DNA of 64,000 nt. Origin: Mycobacterium sp. EPa45 (GTDB lineage Bacteria; Actinomycetota; Actinomycetes; Mycobacteriales; Mycobacteriaceae). Position 1 is the first letter of the stretch, and each line of letters starts with the position of its first letter. The stretch covers positions 1,054,001 to 1,118,000 of the forward strand of contig NZ_CP011773.1 of the NCBI RefSeq assembly GCF_001021385.1, in the 5' to 3' direction. The translations under genes were made by a program, and so were the position numbers. Below the pieces are notes generated by a model, which was not told the origin of the DNA, did not search any database, and saw only the letters and a program-made list of their open reading frames with translations. Shown here in pieces: positions 9,441 to 18,524 of this stretch.

Positions 9441-9815
9441 CGGAGCCTTCTCTCTGCGCGCCGCGCGGAGTGCGACGTGCGATGTTGTGGCCGCAGGTGA
9501 CTGCCGCGAATAGTCGTGTGAAGCAGCGCTCGGTCGGCGCTGGTGATCGGCCACGCGCCCACGTTGGGCGCCAGAACTTGCGGTCGGTTTACGTCGGTCC
9601 GGAGGGCACCGGTGCGGCGGGGCGTGCAGATCGCCGCCGTGACGTTTCCGCGAGGCTGGTGGGTCAGCCGCTCTGACCGTACCGTGTGAAGGCGCTGGTA
9701 GTCGAAGACTCGCAGGCGATTGAGGTCACGACTGGGTTCCATCCACCGACCGGCGGCGTCGCTGGCAAAGGTGATGTAGCTTCAATCGACGGTCGGGGGA
9801 GCTGCCGAGGAGTAG
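9441..9815. other. Divergent intergenic region between the FadD gene and the kinase gene
   Basis: If the FadD start at 9440 is right, 375 bases separate it from the kinase gene and must hold both promoters. The first 114 bases are an open in-frame extension of the FadD frame and could instead be its N-terminus. No repeat or clear hairpin was seen. GAGGAG just before the kinase start is its ribosome-binding site. Confidence 0.4.
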
Positions 9816-11621
9816 ATGGTGGAGGCGACACCATTCGGGCACTATCAGCTGCAGGAGCTGATAGGCCGCGGTGGCATGGGTGAGGTTTACCGCGCCTTCG
9901 ACACCAAGACCGACCGGGTCGTCGCCCTCAAGGTTCTGCCGCACCGCCTCGCCGAGGACGCGGTGTTCCAGCAACGTTTCAGGCGAGAAGCCCAAGCAGC
10001 CGCCGCGCTGAACGAGCCGCACGTCGTCCCGATCCACGGGTACGGCGAGATCGACGGGCGGCTTTACCTGGACATGCGCCTGATCGAGGGCCGCACACTG
10101 AGTGCCATCCTCTCCGAATCCGGCAAGCCGCTCGAGCCCGCGCTCGCGGTCAGCATCGTCGAGCAGGTCGCCGCCGCCCTCGACGCCGCGCATGCCACCG
10201 GCCTGATCCACCGCGACGTCAAACCGTCCAACATCCTGGTCACCGGCCGCGACTTCGCCTACCTGATCGACTTCGGGTTGGCCCGGACCGCCGAGGAGGC
10301 CGGGCTGACGACGGCCGGCAGCACCTTGGGGACGCTGGCGTATATGGCCCCCGAACGGTTCAGCGGCAGTCAGGCCGATCCGCGCTCCGATGTCTACGCC
10401 CTGGCCTGTGTGCTCTACGAATGCCTCACCGGCGATCGGCCGTATCCCGACGACAGCCTCGAACAGCAGATCGCCGGGCACATGACTACACCGGCGCCGC
10501 GACCGTCGGATAAGAATCCGAAGCTCGCGGCCTTCGACGACGTCATCGCCAAGGGCATGGCCAAGAAACCGGCGCAGCGCTACGCGAGTGCCAGCGAGCT
10601 GGCCGCCGCCGCGCGCCAGGCACTGACCGCCAGGGTTCGCCGGGGTGGCAGTTCCGGACGCCACGCCCTGGCCGCCTCACCGGCGCCGCATCGGCGGCGG
10701 GTGCTGTTCGCGGTGGGCGCGGCCGTGCTGCTGGTGGCCGCCACGGGTGTGGGCGCCTGGCAGTGGCGCGGATCCGACGGCCGCTCGAGCAGTGCGACCA
10801 GCCTGGCCGGCACCGCGTCGAGTTCGCAGCCCCTGCCGCCGGCCGACGGTGCTGTGCCGGCCATCGCCGCGACGGTGCCGGCGAAGATCCGGGATTCGGG
10901 GCGGTTGATCGTCGGCGTCAATATCCCTTATGCACCAAACGAATTCATCGACGCGGACGGCAAAGTCGTGGGCTTCGACGTCGATCTGATGAATGCGGTG
11001 GCCCGCGTCCTCGGGCTGACGCCGGAGTACCGGCAGACGGCGTTCGAAGCGATCATTCCTTCGGTGCGCGCGGGAGATTTCAACCTGGGCATGTCGTCGT
11101 TCACCGACACCAAGGAACGCGAAGCCGCGGCTGACTTCGTCACCTACTTCCGGGCCGGCACCCTGTGGGCCCAGCGCCCCGGGAAGGCGATCGATCCTGA
11201 CAACGCGTGCGGCCTCCGAGTCGGGGTGGCTTATCCCTCCCTGCAGGAGTCCGAGGAGTTGCCGGCCAAGAGCAAGGATTGCGTGGCGGCGGGCAAGCCG
11301 CCCATCAAGAAGGTGATCTACACCCGCCAGGACGATCTGAACAGCGCCCTGATGGCCGGCGAGGTCGATGCAATGTCGGCCGATTCGCCGGTCACCGGGT
11401 TCACGATCAAGACCAGCGGTGGACAACTCGAAGCGGCCGGGGCGGTGTTCGACTCCGCGCCCTACGGATGGCCGGTGGCCAAGGACTCCGGGCTCGCGGA
11501 GCCGTTGCGGCTGGCGCTACAGCACTTGATCGCGACCGGGGAGTACCGCACCATCGCCACGATCTGGGGAGTCGAGAAAGGAATGATCGACAAGCCGTCG
11601 ATCAACGGCGCCGTGCGCTGA
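9816..11621 (+). CDS. Receptor Ser/Thr protein kinase fused to an extracellular amino-acid-type solute-binding domain
   Basis: 601 aa. The kinase domain (about 10-275) has the glycine loop GRGGMGEVY (18-26), catalytic Lys39 (VALKV), HRDVKPSN with Asp134, DFG at 152-154 and APE at 178-180, so it should be active. A juxtamembrane stretch and one membrane segment (about 296-315, [20 protein letters not shown]) follow, then a Ser/Ala linker. Residues about 360-595 form a bacterial SBP type 3 domain ([16 protein letters not shown], then [16 protein letters not shown], then [13 protein letters not shown]). The domain replaces the PASTA repeats of PknB, so the kinase probably senses an extracellular amino acid or similar ligand. 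The start could also be the GTG at 9819, which is better spaced from GAGGAG. Confidence 0.9.
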   Translation: MVEATPFGHYQLQELIGRGGMGEVYRAFDTKTDRVVALKVLPHRLAEDAVFQQRFRREAQAAAALNEPHVVPIHGYGEIDGRLYLDMRLIEGRTLSAILSESGKPLEPALAVSIVEQVAAALDAAHATGLIHRDVKPSNILVTGRDFAYLIDFGLARTAEEAGLTTAGSTLGTLAYMAPERFSGSQADPRSDVYALACVLYECLTGDRPYPDDSLEQQIAGHMTTPAPRPSDKNPKLAAFDDVIAKGMAKKPAQRYASASELAAAARQALTARVRRGGSSGRHALAASPAPHRRRVLFAVGAAVLLVAATGVGAWQWRGSDGRSSSATSLAGTASSSQPLPPADGAVPAIAATVPAKIRDSGRLIVGVNIPYAPNEFIDADGKVVGFDVDLMNAVARVLGLTPEYRQTAFEAIIPSVRAGDFNLGMSSFTDTKEREAAADFVTYFRAGTLWAQRPGKAIDPDNACGLRVGVAYPSLQESEELPAKSKDCVAAGKPPIKKVIYTRQDDLNSALMAGEVDAMSADSPVTGFTIKTSGGQLEAAGAVFDSAPYGWPVAKDSGLAEPLRLALQHLIATGEYRTIATIWGVEKGMIDKPSINGAVR

Positions 11622-11644
11622 CCGCTCAGCCCGGGACGGACCGC

Positions 11645-12088
11645 TCAGTCTTCGTTGTCGATGACGTGCATGGCAGCCTCCTCCGCGGAGGCCGCGCCGC
11701 CGTCGATGCCGACGTCTTCGGCGACGAGCTCGGACTCGTCGTCCTCGCCGAACCCCGCATCAGGTGCCACCAGCCTGCCCGATCGCGTCCGGCCGACCTC
11801 GTCGTCCTCCGGAAACTCCGAGTCGTCGGGCTGCTTGCCGTCCAGCTCGTCGAGCACGTTGTTCAGCCGGGACAGCGGATCGGGCTCCTCCTCGGCCAGC
11901 AGCTCGTCGAGCGTCTCCGGGCCCGGGTGGTCGAAGTTCGTGCGGGCGACCGGTCGCTCGGGAGGGGAAATGCCTTCGTCGAGGATGTCGTCGACGCCCC
12001 GATCCACGAGGGTGTCCTCGGGTTGGAGCTGGTTGTCGTCCTCGACGCTGTATTCGCCGGTGTCAGTGCTGTCGTCCCAATTGGTCAC
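11645..12088 (-). CDS. Acidic DUF5709-type protein
   Basis: 147 aa from a GTG at 12088 (VTNWDDSTDTGEYSVEDDNQ). It is strongly acidic and contains the recognisable block EYSVEDDNQLQPEDTLVDRG and VDDILDEGISPPERP of the actinobacterial DUF5709 family. No enzyme motif, signal peptide or membrane segment is visible, and it is likely largely disordered. A longer frame to 12160 exists but the extra residues look non-coding. It stands alone, convergent with the kinase gene. Function unknown. Confidence 0.7.
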   Translation of the reverse strand: MTNWDDSTDTGEYSVEDDNQLQPEDTLVDRGVDDILDEGISPPERPVARTNFDHPGPETLDELLAEEEPDPLSRLNNVLDELDGKQPDDSEFPEDDEVGRTRSGRLVAPDAGFGEDDESELVAEDVGIDGGAASAEEAAMHVIDNED

Positions 12089-12220
12089 AGCTCCAGAATG
12101 GCACGACGCCGGAGCGCGGCCACGGGGACTTTGGTCACCAGCGGCCCGAACCTCCGTCATCGCGCCCGCGCGGGCCCCAGTTCTTTGAGTTCATAAAGAA
12201 TCGATCGCCACCATCTGTGC

Positions 12221-12718
12221 ATGGACTCACCTCGTTCCGGATTTCGCCGGGCCGCCGTGACCTCATGGGCGTTGGCCGGGATCGGCATCGCGGGAGTAGC
12301 GGGCGCTTCTGCGTTGGCCTACGGCGACACCGTCAAGCCTGTCGTTGGCGAGCTCCCGGCGGTTGAGCCCGTCGCGACCGATCCGGCCGTGAATCTGCCC
12401 CCGCAGCCTTCCGTCGTCGAACCACCCCCGGCGCCGGTTCCCGCGCCGGAGACACCGGCGCCACCGAGCCCGGAGCCGAGCGCCGCGCCGGCCCCCACAG
12501 AGACCTACACCCCCCAGCCGACCTACGTCCAGAAGCCGGCCTACACCCCGAAGGCCACAGTGCAGGAACAGGCACCGGCACCGGCACCGGCGCCTGCGCC
12601 GAGCACGAAGTCGCAGCCGGCGTTTCCGATCCGGCAGAGCCATGTCCCGGCCGGTGGCGGCGGGACGTCGGGCGGCAACAGCTTTTCCCCACACGTCACC
12701 GTCTCACGCGGGTCCTGA
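12221..12718 (+). CDS. Small membrane-anchored Pro/Ala-rich hypothetical protein
   Basis: 165 aa. A short basic N-terminus is followed by one hydrophobic segment (about 13-34, AVTSWALAGIGIAGVAGASA), then a Pro/Ala/Thr-rich chain to the end (repeated PAP, PAPAPAP) and a Gly/Ser tail. This predicts a single-pass protein with a disordered extracytoplasmic tail. The hairpin-like TTCTTT/AAAGAA pair at 12181-12200 lies just before it. It is probably a real secreted or anchored protein because the signal-anchor is well formed, but the function is not recognised. Confidence 0.65.
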   Translation: MDSPRSGFRRAAVTSWALAGIGIAGVAGASALAYGDTVKPVVGELPAVEPVATDPAVNLPPQPSVVEPPPAPVPAPETPAPPSPEPSAAPAPTETYTPQPTYVQKPAYTPKATVQEQAPAPAPAPAPSTKSQPAFPIRQSHVPAGGGGTSGGNSFSPHVTVSRGS

Positions 12719-12812
12719 CGAACGAGGCTGTTCGCTCCGCGAGCGATCGGTCGCGAAAGGTGTTGTCCGCGAGTGTGATCCGATGCGATCTCCGTGCATC
12801 GGCCGTTCCGGA

Positions 12813-12944
12813 CTAGCGGGCCTTGGCGTTCGCCACGGTTTGCATCGGCGGCCCATCGGACTTGGAGCGCTTGTCGGCCCGTTTCTCTTTCAGGGACTTG
12901 CCGGACTTCTTGGACATCGCCTGTCGCGGGGATTTGTCGGACAT
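12813..12944 (-). CDS. 43-aa highly basic protein
   Basis: MSDKSPRQAMSKKSGKSLKE starts at the ATG at 12944, and the protein ends QTVANAKAR at a TAG at 12813. It is Lys/Arg/Ser-rich with no hydrophobic segment. GAAGGG lies eight bases upstream of the ATG, which makes translation likely. Similar tiny SKKSGKSLKEKR proteins are familiar in actinobacteria with no assigned function; nucleic-acid or ribosome association is a guess from charge alone. Confidence 0.65.
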   Translation of the reverse strand: MSDKSPRQAMSKKSGKSLKEKRADKRSKSDGPPMQTVANAKAR

Positions 12945-13400
12945 CGTCGGCCCTTCAATAGGGGGCCTGATGGTGGTCCCGGTCCTTTGGACTCTACGCC
13001 GGATTCCCGAAACGGGAATGCAATCCCTGCCAATCGAGTTTTGGCTGTCCCGCAAAATTTTTCGCTCGTGCACGCGCGATCAGCGCATCGGTATCGCCGA
13101 CACCAGGGTGTGCTGCCCGGCATTCGGGGCATTGAACGAGCAACTCTCCCAACGGGATTGGTGACAGCAGCACGCCGATGCGGACGACCGGTCATGCGGC
13201 GGCGCTACTTCGATTGCACCCACAATCCCGGATGTCCTAATTGGCCCAATGGCGGCAGTGGACCGCTACCCGGCGTCGACCGGCAGCCCAAAGCGCCCCG
13301 GGGTGTAGTGTGGGGCGTAGATCCGGTCAGCATTGGCGGGGACGGCCTGTTACGTCACGTCCACGGATCGACACTGCTATCGCGTGAGGAATTCCCCCAG
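12945..13400. other. Gene-free stretch
   Basis: About 456 bases between the 43-aa gene and the small ORF before the DUF5994 gene. Longer frames cross it but have no family-like sequence or ribosome-binding site. A short perfect inverted repeat ATTGG-C-CCAAT lies at 13240-13250 and could be an operator. Nothing else is recognisable. Confidence 0.35.
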
Positions 13401-13535
13401 ATGGAAAGCTCCGACCTCTTCTCTCATCCTGTCGACAAGACCGACGTCGCCTACGAGACGGCCAACGAGCCTGTCCGGCACCCGATTTTCTCCGGCCGAA
13501 CCGAGTACGACGCCTCCGAACCAGCGTCGTCGTGA
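13401..13535 (+). CDS. Possible 44-aa protein coupled to the DUF5994 gene
   Basis: MESSDLFSHPVDKTDVAYET opens a 44-residue frame whose TGA overlaps the GTG of the next gene (GTGA), a common sign of translational coupling. GAGG lies 11 bases before the ATG, a somewhat long spacing. The composition is plausible for a soluble protein. No homologue is recalled, so its reality rests on the overlap. Confidence 0.4.
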   Translation: MESSDLFSHPVDKTDVAYETANEPVRHPIFSGRTEYDASEPASS

Positions 13536-14041
13536 ACGGCATGTCCGGGACTCGGCGCCTCGCCAGCCCGGTACGTGTGACGCTCAACCCCTTCCTCGGG
13601 GGCGACATCGATGGCGCCTGGTGGCCGCATTCCTTCGCGCTTGCGCGCGAACTGCCGGAATTGATCGGGGCCTTGCACCCGGCGCTGGGTGAGATCGTCG
13701 ACATCAACATCAACTGGTCTTCGGCGTCCGGCACCCCCGTTCTCAAGAAGCTGACGTCGGGTTCGGTGTCGATGCACGGCTGGAACGACCGACAGCACCG
13801 GCTGATGATTGTCTCCGGCCGCATCGGCTGCGCACGGCTGATGGTGGTGCCCAGCTCGACATCCGCGGGACTGGCGCGCTTGGTCATGCGCCGTGCGGCG
13901 TCGATGCCTCTGGGTGAGGAGCACGACAGTTCGTTATGCGACACCGCTAACGCCGTGGTCCGCACCGCAAAGCTCGAGTGCTCCGCGTGGTCGGCCGAGG
14001 TCTCCGGGACGGCCACCGACGTGAAAGTCGCCGCGCCCTGA
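13532..14041 (+). CDS. DUF5994 family protein, copy 1
   Basis: 169 aa from a GTG at 13532. The DUF5994 hallmark GGDIDGAWWPHS follows the N-terminal RVTLNPFL strand. Later segments (WNDRQHRLMIVSGRIGCARL) match copy 3 at 23677 closely, including the shared start MNGMSG. Members are small soluble actinobacterial proteins of unknown function. Its last 108 bases overlap, in antisense, the end of the convergent transporter gene. Confidence 0.8.
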   Translation: MNGMSGTRRLASPVRVTLNPFLGGDIDGAWWPHSFALARELPELIGALHPALGEIVDININWSSASGTPVLKKLTSGSVSMHGWNDRQHRLMIVSGRIGCARLMVVPSSTSAGLARLVMRRAASMPLGEEHDSSLCDTANAVVRTAKLECSAWSAEVSGTATDVKVAAP

Positions 14042-15370
14042 CGAATTAGCCGGCGCCGGCGCATCGCTGTTCACCGGTTCATCCGATCCAGCTGCATCCG
14101 GCATGCCCATGCCGCGTCCGGCTGTCTCGGTCAGCAGCAGCACGCTGACCAGACTGACCACGGCGAAGGCGGCCATCATCGCGGTGATCGACCAGCTGCC
14201 GTACGACGACAGCAGCATGGGGGAGAGCACCGGGGGCAGCGCGCCACCCAGGATGCCGCCGACGTTGTAGGAAAGACCGGCACCGCTGTAGCGGTAGCGA
14301 ACCGAGAAGATCTCTGGAATGAATGCGGCCAAGGGCCCCATCATGATTCCGATGATGCCGTAGGTGCCGATGATCGCGAGCCCGTACCGGACGGGGTCCC
14401 CCGACTGGACGAGCGGGAACAGCACCAACGTCCATGGCAGGGCCAGAGCGGCTCCGAGTCCGAGGATGCGCCGGCGGCCGTACGTGTCGCTGAGGATCGC
14501 TGAAGCGGCGACGAACACCAGCGAGCACACGCCGCCTGCCACTCCCACCAGCAGGATGAAGTCCTCGTCGTAATGCAGGTGGTTCACCGCGTAGTTCGGG
14601 AAGTAGGTGCCGACCTGGAAGGCGAGCATGAACAATCCCATCACCGCACCGGCCGCCAGGACCACCTCACGGCCCTGCCGGCGCACTGCATCGGCGATCG
14701 GTACACCGCGGTGCTCTTCGGCGGCCGACTCGGTGAACACCGTGCTCTCCTCGACGTGCAGCCGGATGTAGATCGCGACCGCCAGCAGGACGGCACTGAT
14801 CAGGAACGGGATGCGCCAACCCCATTGCAGGAAAGCGTTTTCGGCGTCACCGAAGGCGCCGTGCACCCCGAGGAACACCAGATTGCCCAACACCAGGGCA
14901 GTGCCGAGGCCCAACTGGGTGAACATGCAGTAGTAGCCGCGCTTGCCTCCGGGCGCCTGCTCGGCGCTCATCAATGCCGCGCCGGCCCACTCCCCGCCGA
15001 CGGCAAAGCCCTGCAGCAGCCGCATGGTGATCAGCAACAGCGGGGCCGCCTCACCGATCGTCGCGGTGCTCGGGATGAGGCCGACGCCGACGCTGGAGGC
15101 ACCCATGATCAACAGCGTGAACACCAAGGTGTTCTTGCGTCCGATGCGATCGCCGAAGTGTCCGAACACCGCGGCGCCGATCGGCCGGGACAGAAATGCC
15201 GCCGCGAAGGTGCCCAGCGAAGCGATCGTCGCCGTCAGCGGGCTCAGGTGCGGGAAGAAGACATGCGGGAAGACCAGCGCTGCCGCGGTGCCGTAGATGA
15301 AGAAGTCGTAGTACTCGATCGCCGAGCCGACATAGCTGGCGAGAGCGACCCGGCGGATGCGTGTATCCAT
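13934..15370 (-). CDS. MFS transporter, metabolite:H+ symporter (MHS) type
   Basis: About 478 aa from the ATG at 15370 (MDTRIRRVALASYVGSAIEY). The MHS family is shown by GSAIEYYDFFIYGTAAALVF, the loop 2-3 motif GHFGDRIGRKNTL, and RLLQGFAVGGEWAGAALMSA, with twelve predicted membrane segments. Relatives import shikimate, citrate, proline or other organic acids by proton symport; the substrate here is unknown. The C-terminal 36 residues (after PAPANSSGRG) are hydrophilic and are encoded opposite the DUF5994 gene, so they may be a read-on extension. Confidence 0.88.
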   Translation of the reverse strand: MDTRIRRVALASYVGSAIEYYDFFIYGTAAALVFPHVFFPHLSPLTATIASLGTFAAAFLSRPIGAAVFGHFGDRIGRKNTLVFTLLIMGASSVGVGLIPSTATIGEAAPLLLITMRLLQGFAVGGEWAGAALMSAEQAPGGKRGYYCMFTQLGLGTALVLGNLVFLGVHGAFGDAENAFLQWGWRIPFLISAVLLAVAIYIRLHVEESTVFTESAAEEHRGVPIADAVRRQGREVVLAAGAVMGLFMLAFQVGTYFPNYAVNHLHYDEDFILLVGVAGGVCSLVFVAASAILSDTYGRRRILGLGAALALPWTLVLFPLVQSGDPVRYGLAIIGTYGIIGIMMGPLAAFIPEIFSVRYRYSGAGLSYNVGGILGGALPPVLSPMLLSSYGSWSITAMMAAFAVVSLVSVLLLTETAGRGMGMPDAAGSDEPVNSDAPAPANSSGRGDFHVGGRPGDLGRPRGALELCGADHGVSGVA

Positions 15371-15476
15371 GCCGCAATCGTCGGCTGGCGCGGGCGCCAC
15401 GGGTATCGGCTGAGCGGCGGAACCTGGCGGTTGACGACGCTGTCCCCCGATCAGACGACGGCGCCAGGGTCCTCAC

Positions 15477-15932
15477 CTAGCGGGTGTGGCCCGCTGCCAG
15501 CAGTTCGTCGACGGTATTGGCATTGTCCGGAGCCGCGGCCGCCATCATGACGGCGTGCGCCTGATCGGGATCCGTCCCGGCCGGCACGACGAGCAGTACG
15601 AGCTTCCCGCCGCCGAGCCCCTGCACTTCAACCGTGTTGCTTCGCTGGCGGTTGTAGCCGGCGAGCCGGACGAGCCGTCCGCCGATTCGCATCTTGCTGC
15701 GGGTCTTCACCCAGTCCGTCATTTTGTAGAGGACGTCGCTGATCGGTCCAAGCCGCACCGACAGCACAGCGAGTAGATCGGGGACTTCCGCCTCGAGGTC
15801 TCCGCTGTGCGGCCACCAGGCCCCGTCGACGCGACCCGTCCGGGGACCCTTCGGCTTGAGTCGTAGACGAGGTGTCGCCTGTGGTGGTGGCTCTTTCCAG
15901 CCGACTGATGGGCGAACTTCTGGTTGCGTCAT
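15477..15932 (-). CDS. DUF5994 family protein, copy 2 (divergent member)
   Basis: 151 aa from the ATG at 15932, preceded by AGGAG at a seven-base spacing. It carries the family hallmark VDGAWWPHSGDLEAEVPDLL and ends with a helical region (DPDQAHAVMMAAAAPDNANT). It lacks the MNGMSG start of the other two copies and is more basic in its first 35 residues. It follows, with about 100 bases between, the MHS transporter on the same strand. Confidence 0.8.
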   Translation of the reverse strand: MTQPEVRPSVGWKEPPPQATPRLRLKPKGPRTGRVDGAWWPHSGDLEAEVPDLLAVLSVRLGPISDVLYKMTDWVKTRSKMRIGGRLVRLAGYNRQRSNTVEVQGLGGGKLVLLVVPAGTDPDQAHAVMMAAAAPDNANTVDELLAAGHTR

Positions 15933-16326
15933 CGGACGCTCCTGACTGCGGCCGTGAAACCGACATCGATGGCCGGACGTGACGCGAGAAGTGATCGCGC
16001 GAAGCACCGCTGTACGTTCGAGCCTACTCGCATAGTCGATGACTCACGCATCAACTGACGAGTCCGGTGAATTGCTCGGAAATTGTTCGTTCCCAGTGGA
16101 AATCGACGACGCAAGCGGCGACGTGCGCTCAGCGGTGGCGGATTCTTCACAGCGCCGTTCGATTGTCGGGCCGGCCGTCGAGGTGGTTCATCGCCTGGTC
16201 GCGGGGTGTAGGGTAGGTGGTGTTGGGAATTCAGCCAGTCCGGAATGACTCAGCCGTCCGCCGCTGACTCGCCGAGCATCCGCTCATGCCGGGCACGTCG
16301 GTGATAGACCGCAAGACGGGATCACC
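15933..16326. other. Intergenic region before the glycan operon
   Basis: About 394 bases between a divergent DUF5994 gene and the glycosyltransferase. A 69-codon frame (16039-16248) crosses it but has no ribosome-binding site or family resemblance. Promoters for both directions must lie here; none could be assigned with confidence. Confidence 0.35.
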
Positions 16327-17508
16327 TTGAACTTTCAACCCTTCCTTCCAGCAGGCATGCCGATCGGCATTCACCGCCAAGGCTTTTCCGGTGTGCCGCG
16401 AGTCGGAATTCTGAGTACGTATCCGCCCACACTGTGCGGACTGGCCACCTTCAGCGCAGCGCTGGCCGAGGGCCTCCGCGCCAACGGTGCAGCCGTCGAC
16501 GTAATTCGGATTGCCGATGGACCGCCCAGTGGCGACGTCCAGGTCATCGGGGAGTTGGTCAACGGTGTGCCGGCATCGGTGACCGCCGGCGTGGAACTGC
16601 TGAACAGATCCGACGTTGCGGTCATCCAACACGAGTACGGGATCTATGGCGGACCTGACGGCGAAGAGGTCGTCGACATCATCCGTGGGGTACAGGTTCC
16701 GACGATCGTTGTTGCTCACACCGTGCTCAAAGATCCGACGCCACACCAACGTTGGGTGCTGGAGACGATAGTCGCCCAAGCGGATCAGGTTGTCGTGATG
16801 ACCACCGCTGCGCGCGAACGTCTTTGTCGGGGTTACGAAGTCGACGACCGCAAGATCACCACGATCCCGCATGGGGCGATCGTGACCGCCAAGGCTCATG
16901 TCAAACGCGCCGGTCGCCCGACGCTCCTGACCTGGGGCCTGCTCGGGCCCGGCAAGGGTATCGAGCGAGTGATCGATGCCATGGTCGCGCTTCGTGAACT
17001 ACCCGGCCGGCCCCGTTATCTGATCGCCGGCCGCACCCATCCGAAGGTTCTCGCTGCTGATGGAAACGCCTACCTGGATTCACTGCGGGAGCGGGCGATC
17101 GCCCGTGGAGTCGCGGACTCAGTGAGCTTCGACGTCGGTTACCGGGACACCCAGGCGCTTGGCGCGCTGATCCAGTCGGCCGCTGCGGTGGTCTTGCCCT
17201 ACGACTCCACCGAACAGGTCACGTCGGGTGTACTGGTTGACGCCATCGCGAACGGACGTCCGGTCGTGGCAACCGCGTTCCCGCACGCGGCCGAACTGCT
17301 CGGTGACGGCACCGGAATCGTCGTGCCGCACGGTGACACGGGGGCACTCACCTCGGCCCTGCACTCGGTGCTCACGCAGCCGCGGATGGCCGGACAGATG
17401 GCGGCAAGGGCACGCCTCTTGGCGCCCACGATGGCCTGGCCAGTGGTTGCCAAAGACTATCTGGTTCTGTCGCACCGTCTGTGTTCCAGGACGTCGGCTC
17501 TCGTATGA
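16327..17508 (+). CDS. GT4-type glycosyltransferase
   Basis: 393 aa, TTG start with an alternative ATG at 16357. The GT-B fold is shown by an N-terminal VGILSTYPPTLCGLATFSAA (sugar acceptor half) and by a C-terminal nucleotide-sugar half with LLTWGLLGPGKGIERVIDAM, RPRYLIAGRTHP and the loop VVLPYDSTEQVTSGVLVDAI, where Glu and the following Ser/Gly correspond to the GT4 EX7E region. It should transfer a sugar, possibly mannose, from a nucleotide donor. Its stop overlaps the ATG of the next gene (ATGA), the first of two such couplings in this three-gene operon. Confidence 0.85.
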   Translation: MNFQPFLPAGMPIGIHRQGFSGVPRVGILSTYPPTLCGLATFSAALAEGLRANGAAVDVIRIADGPPSGDVQVIGELVNGVPASVTAGVELLNRSDVAVIQHEYGIYGGPDGEEVVDIIRGVQVPTIVVAHTVLKDPTPHQRWVLETIVAQADQVVVMTTAARERLCRGYEVDDRKITTIPHGAIVTAKAHVKRAGRPTLLTWGLLGPGKGIERVIDAMVALRELPGRPRYLIAGRTHPKVLAADGNAYLDSLRERAIARGVADSVSFDVGYRDTQALGALIQSAAAVVLPYDSTEQVTSGVLVDAIANGRPVVATAFPHAAELLGDGTGIVVPHGDTGALTSALHSVLTQPRMAGQMAARARLLAPTMAWPVVAKDYLVLSHRLCSRTSALV

Positions 17509-18524
17509 GCGACACACCGACTCCAAACTTCGACCAGCTGCTGCGGATGACGGACCATCGTGGGACCTTCGAGCATGCATGTTTGGATCAGCCGCGGCCC
17601 GAGCACGGCTATTGCACTGACGACATGGCCCGCGTGCTTGTCGTCGCCACTCGTGAGCCGGGTGCTTCCGGCGAGGTCAATCGGCTGGCCGGCGTTGCCG
17701 TGCGGTTCCTGAACGAGGCCCAAGCCCTCGGTGGTGCCTGCCGCAACCGAATGGACGCTGCCGGCAACTGGTTAGACGAGCCGAGCCTCGACGACTGTTG
17801 GGGCAGATGCATCTGGGGACTCGGCACAGCGGTAGCGCACAGCGACGTGGTGTGGGTGCGCAAGTCGGCGCTCGTGCAGTTCGAGCGCGCCGCGCAAGGA
17901 CGTTCGAGCTATCCGCGCGCGATGGCATACGCAGCTTTAGGCGCCGTTGAAGTTCTTTCGGTCCATCCCGACCATGATGCTGCCCTCAAGTTGGCCACCG
18001 ATTACGCGGTCTCGATACCCAAGCCGAACGGCGATCCCGACTGGCCCTGGCCCGAGCCACGCCTGCGTTATGCCAATGCGGTGCTGGCCGAGGCGATCAT
18101 CGGCGTGGGCGTCGCGCTGGAGGCACCGAAGCTGTGGCAACAGGGGCTGGACCTGTTGGCGTGGCTCCTGGATATCGAAACCTTCGACGGGCACCTGTCG
18201 CCCACTCCCGTCGCCGGACGAGGCCCCGGCGACACCAGACCGGCCTTCGACCAGCAGCCGATCGAGGTCGCGGCTCTGGCCGACGCGTGTGCTCGCGCTG
18301 CTGCCGTCGACCCCGGCGCTCGATGGAACGACGGACTGCGAAGTGCCTTGTCCTGGTTCACCGGTGACAACGACGCGGGCCACCCCATGTGGGATCCAGT
18401 GACCGGCGGTGGATATGACGGACTGCGGGCCGACGGGGTCAACCTCAATCAAGGCACTGAGTCGACGTTGGCAATGATCTCGACGATGCAGCACAACCGG
18501 CGAATATCGTTGCTGCAGAGATGA
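17505..18524 (+). CDS. Probable (alpha/alpha)6-toroid glycosidase-like protein
   Basis: 339 aa. Recurrent helical pairs with aromatic and acidic loops (DQPRPEHGYCTDDMARVLVV, then LDDCWGRCIWGLGTA, then PWPEPRLRYANAVLAEAIIG) suggest the toroid fold of several glycan-processing families. The protein is Trp- and Asp-rich, cytoplasmic and has no signal peptide. It is coupled by four-base overlaps to the GT4 gene upstream and the GH130 gene downstream, so it works in the same pathway. Which residues are catalytic, or whether it is catalytic at all, cannot be decided by eye. Confidence 0.7.
   Translation: MSDTPTPNFDQLLRMTDHRGTFEHACLDQPRPEHGYCTDDMARVLVVATREPGASGEVNRLAGVAVRFLNEAQALGGACRNRMDAAGNWLDEPSLDDCWGRCIWGLGTAVAHSDVVWVRKSALVQFERAAQGRSSYPRAMAYAALGAVEVLSVHPDHDAALKLATDYAVSIPKPNGDPDWPWPEPRLRYANAVLAEAIIGVGVALEAPKLWQQGLDLLAWLLDIETFDGHLSPTPVAGRGPGDTRPAFDQQPIEVAALADACARAAAVDPGARWNDGLRSALSWFTGDNDAGHPMWDPVTGGGYDGLRADGVNLNQGTESTLAMISTMQHNRRISLLQR

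Noticed and set aside
9726..10664. 312-codon minus-strand frame inside the kinase gene
   Set aside because: Complement of a kinase with all catalytic motifs; composition is artefactual.
12181..12200. TTCTTT/AAAGAA hairpin before the Pro-rich gene
   Set aside because: Arms of only six AT pairs with an eight-base loop are too weak for a terminator; left as background.
14573..15550. 325-codon plus-strand frame opposite the MHS transporter
   Set aside because: His/Arg/Gln-rich antisense of an evident membrane transporter.
16039..16248. 69-codon frame before the glycan operon
   Set aside because: No ribosome-binding site, no family resemblance, and it lies in a promoter region.
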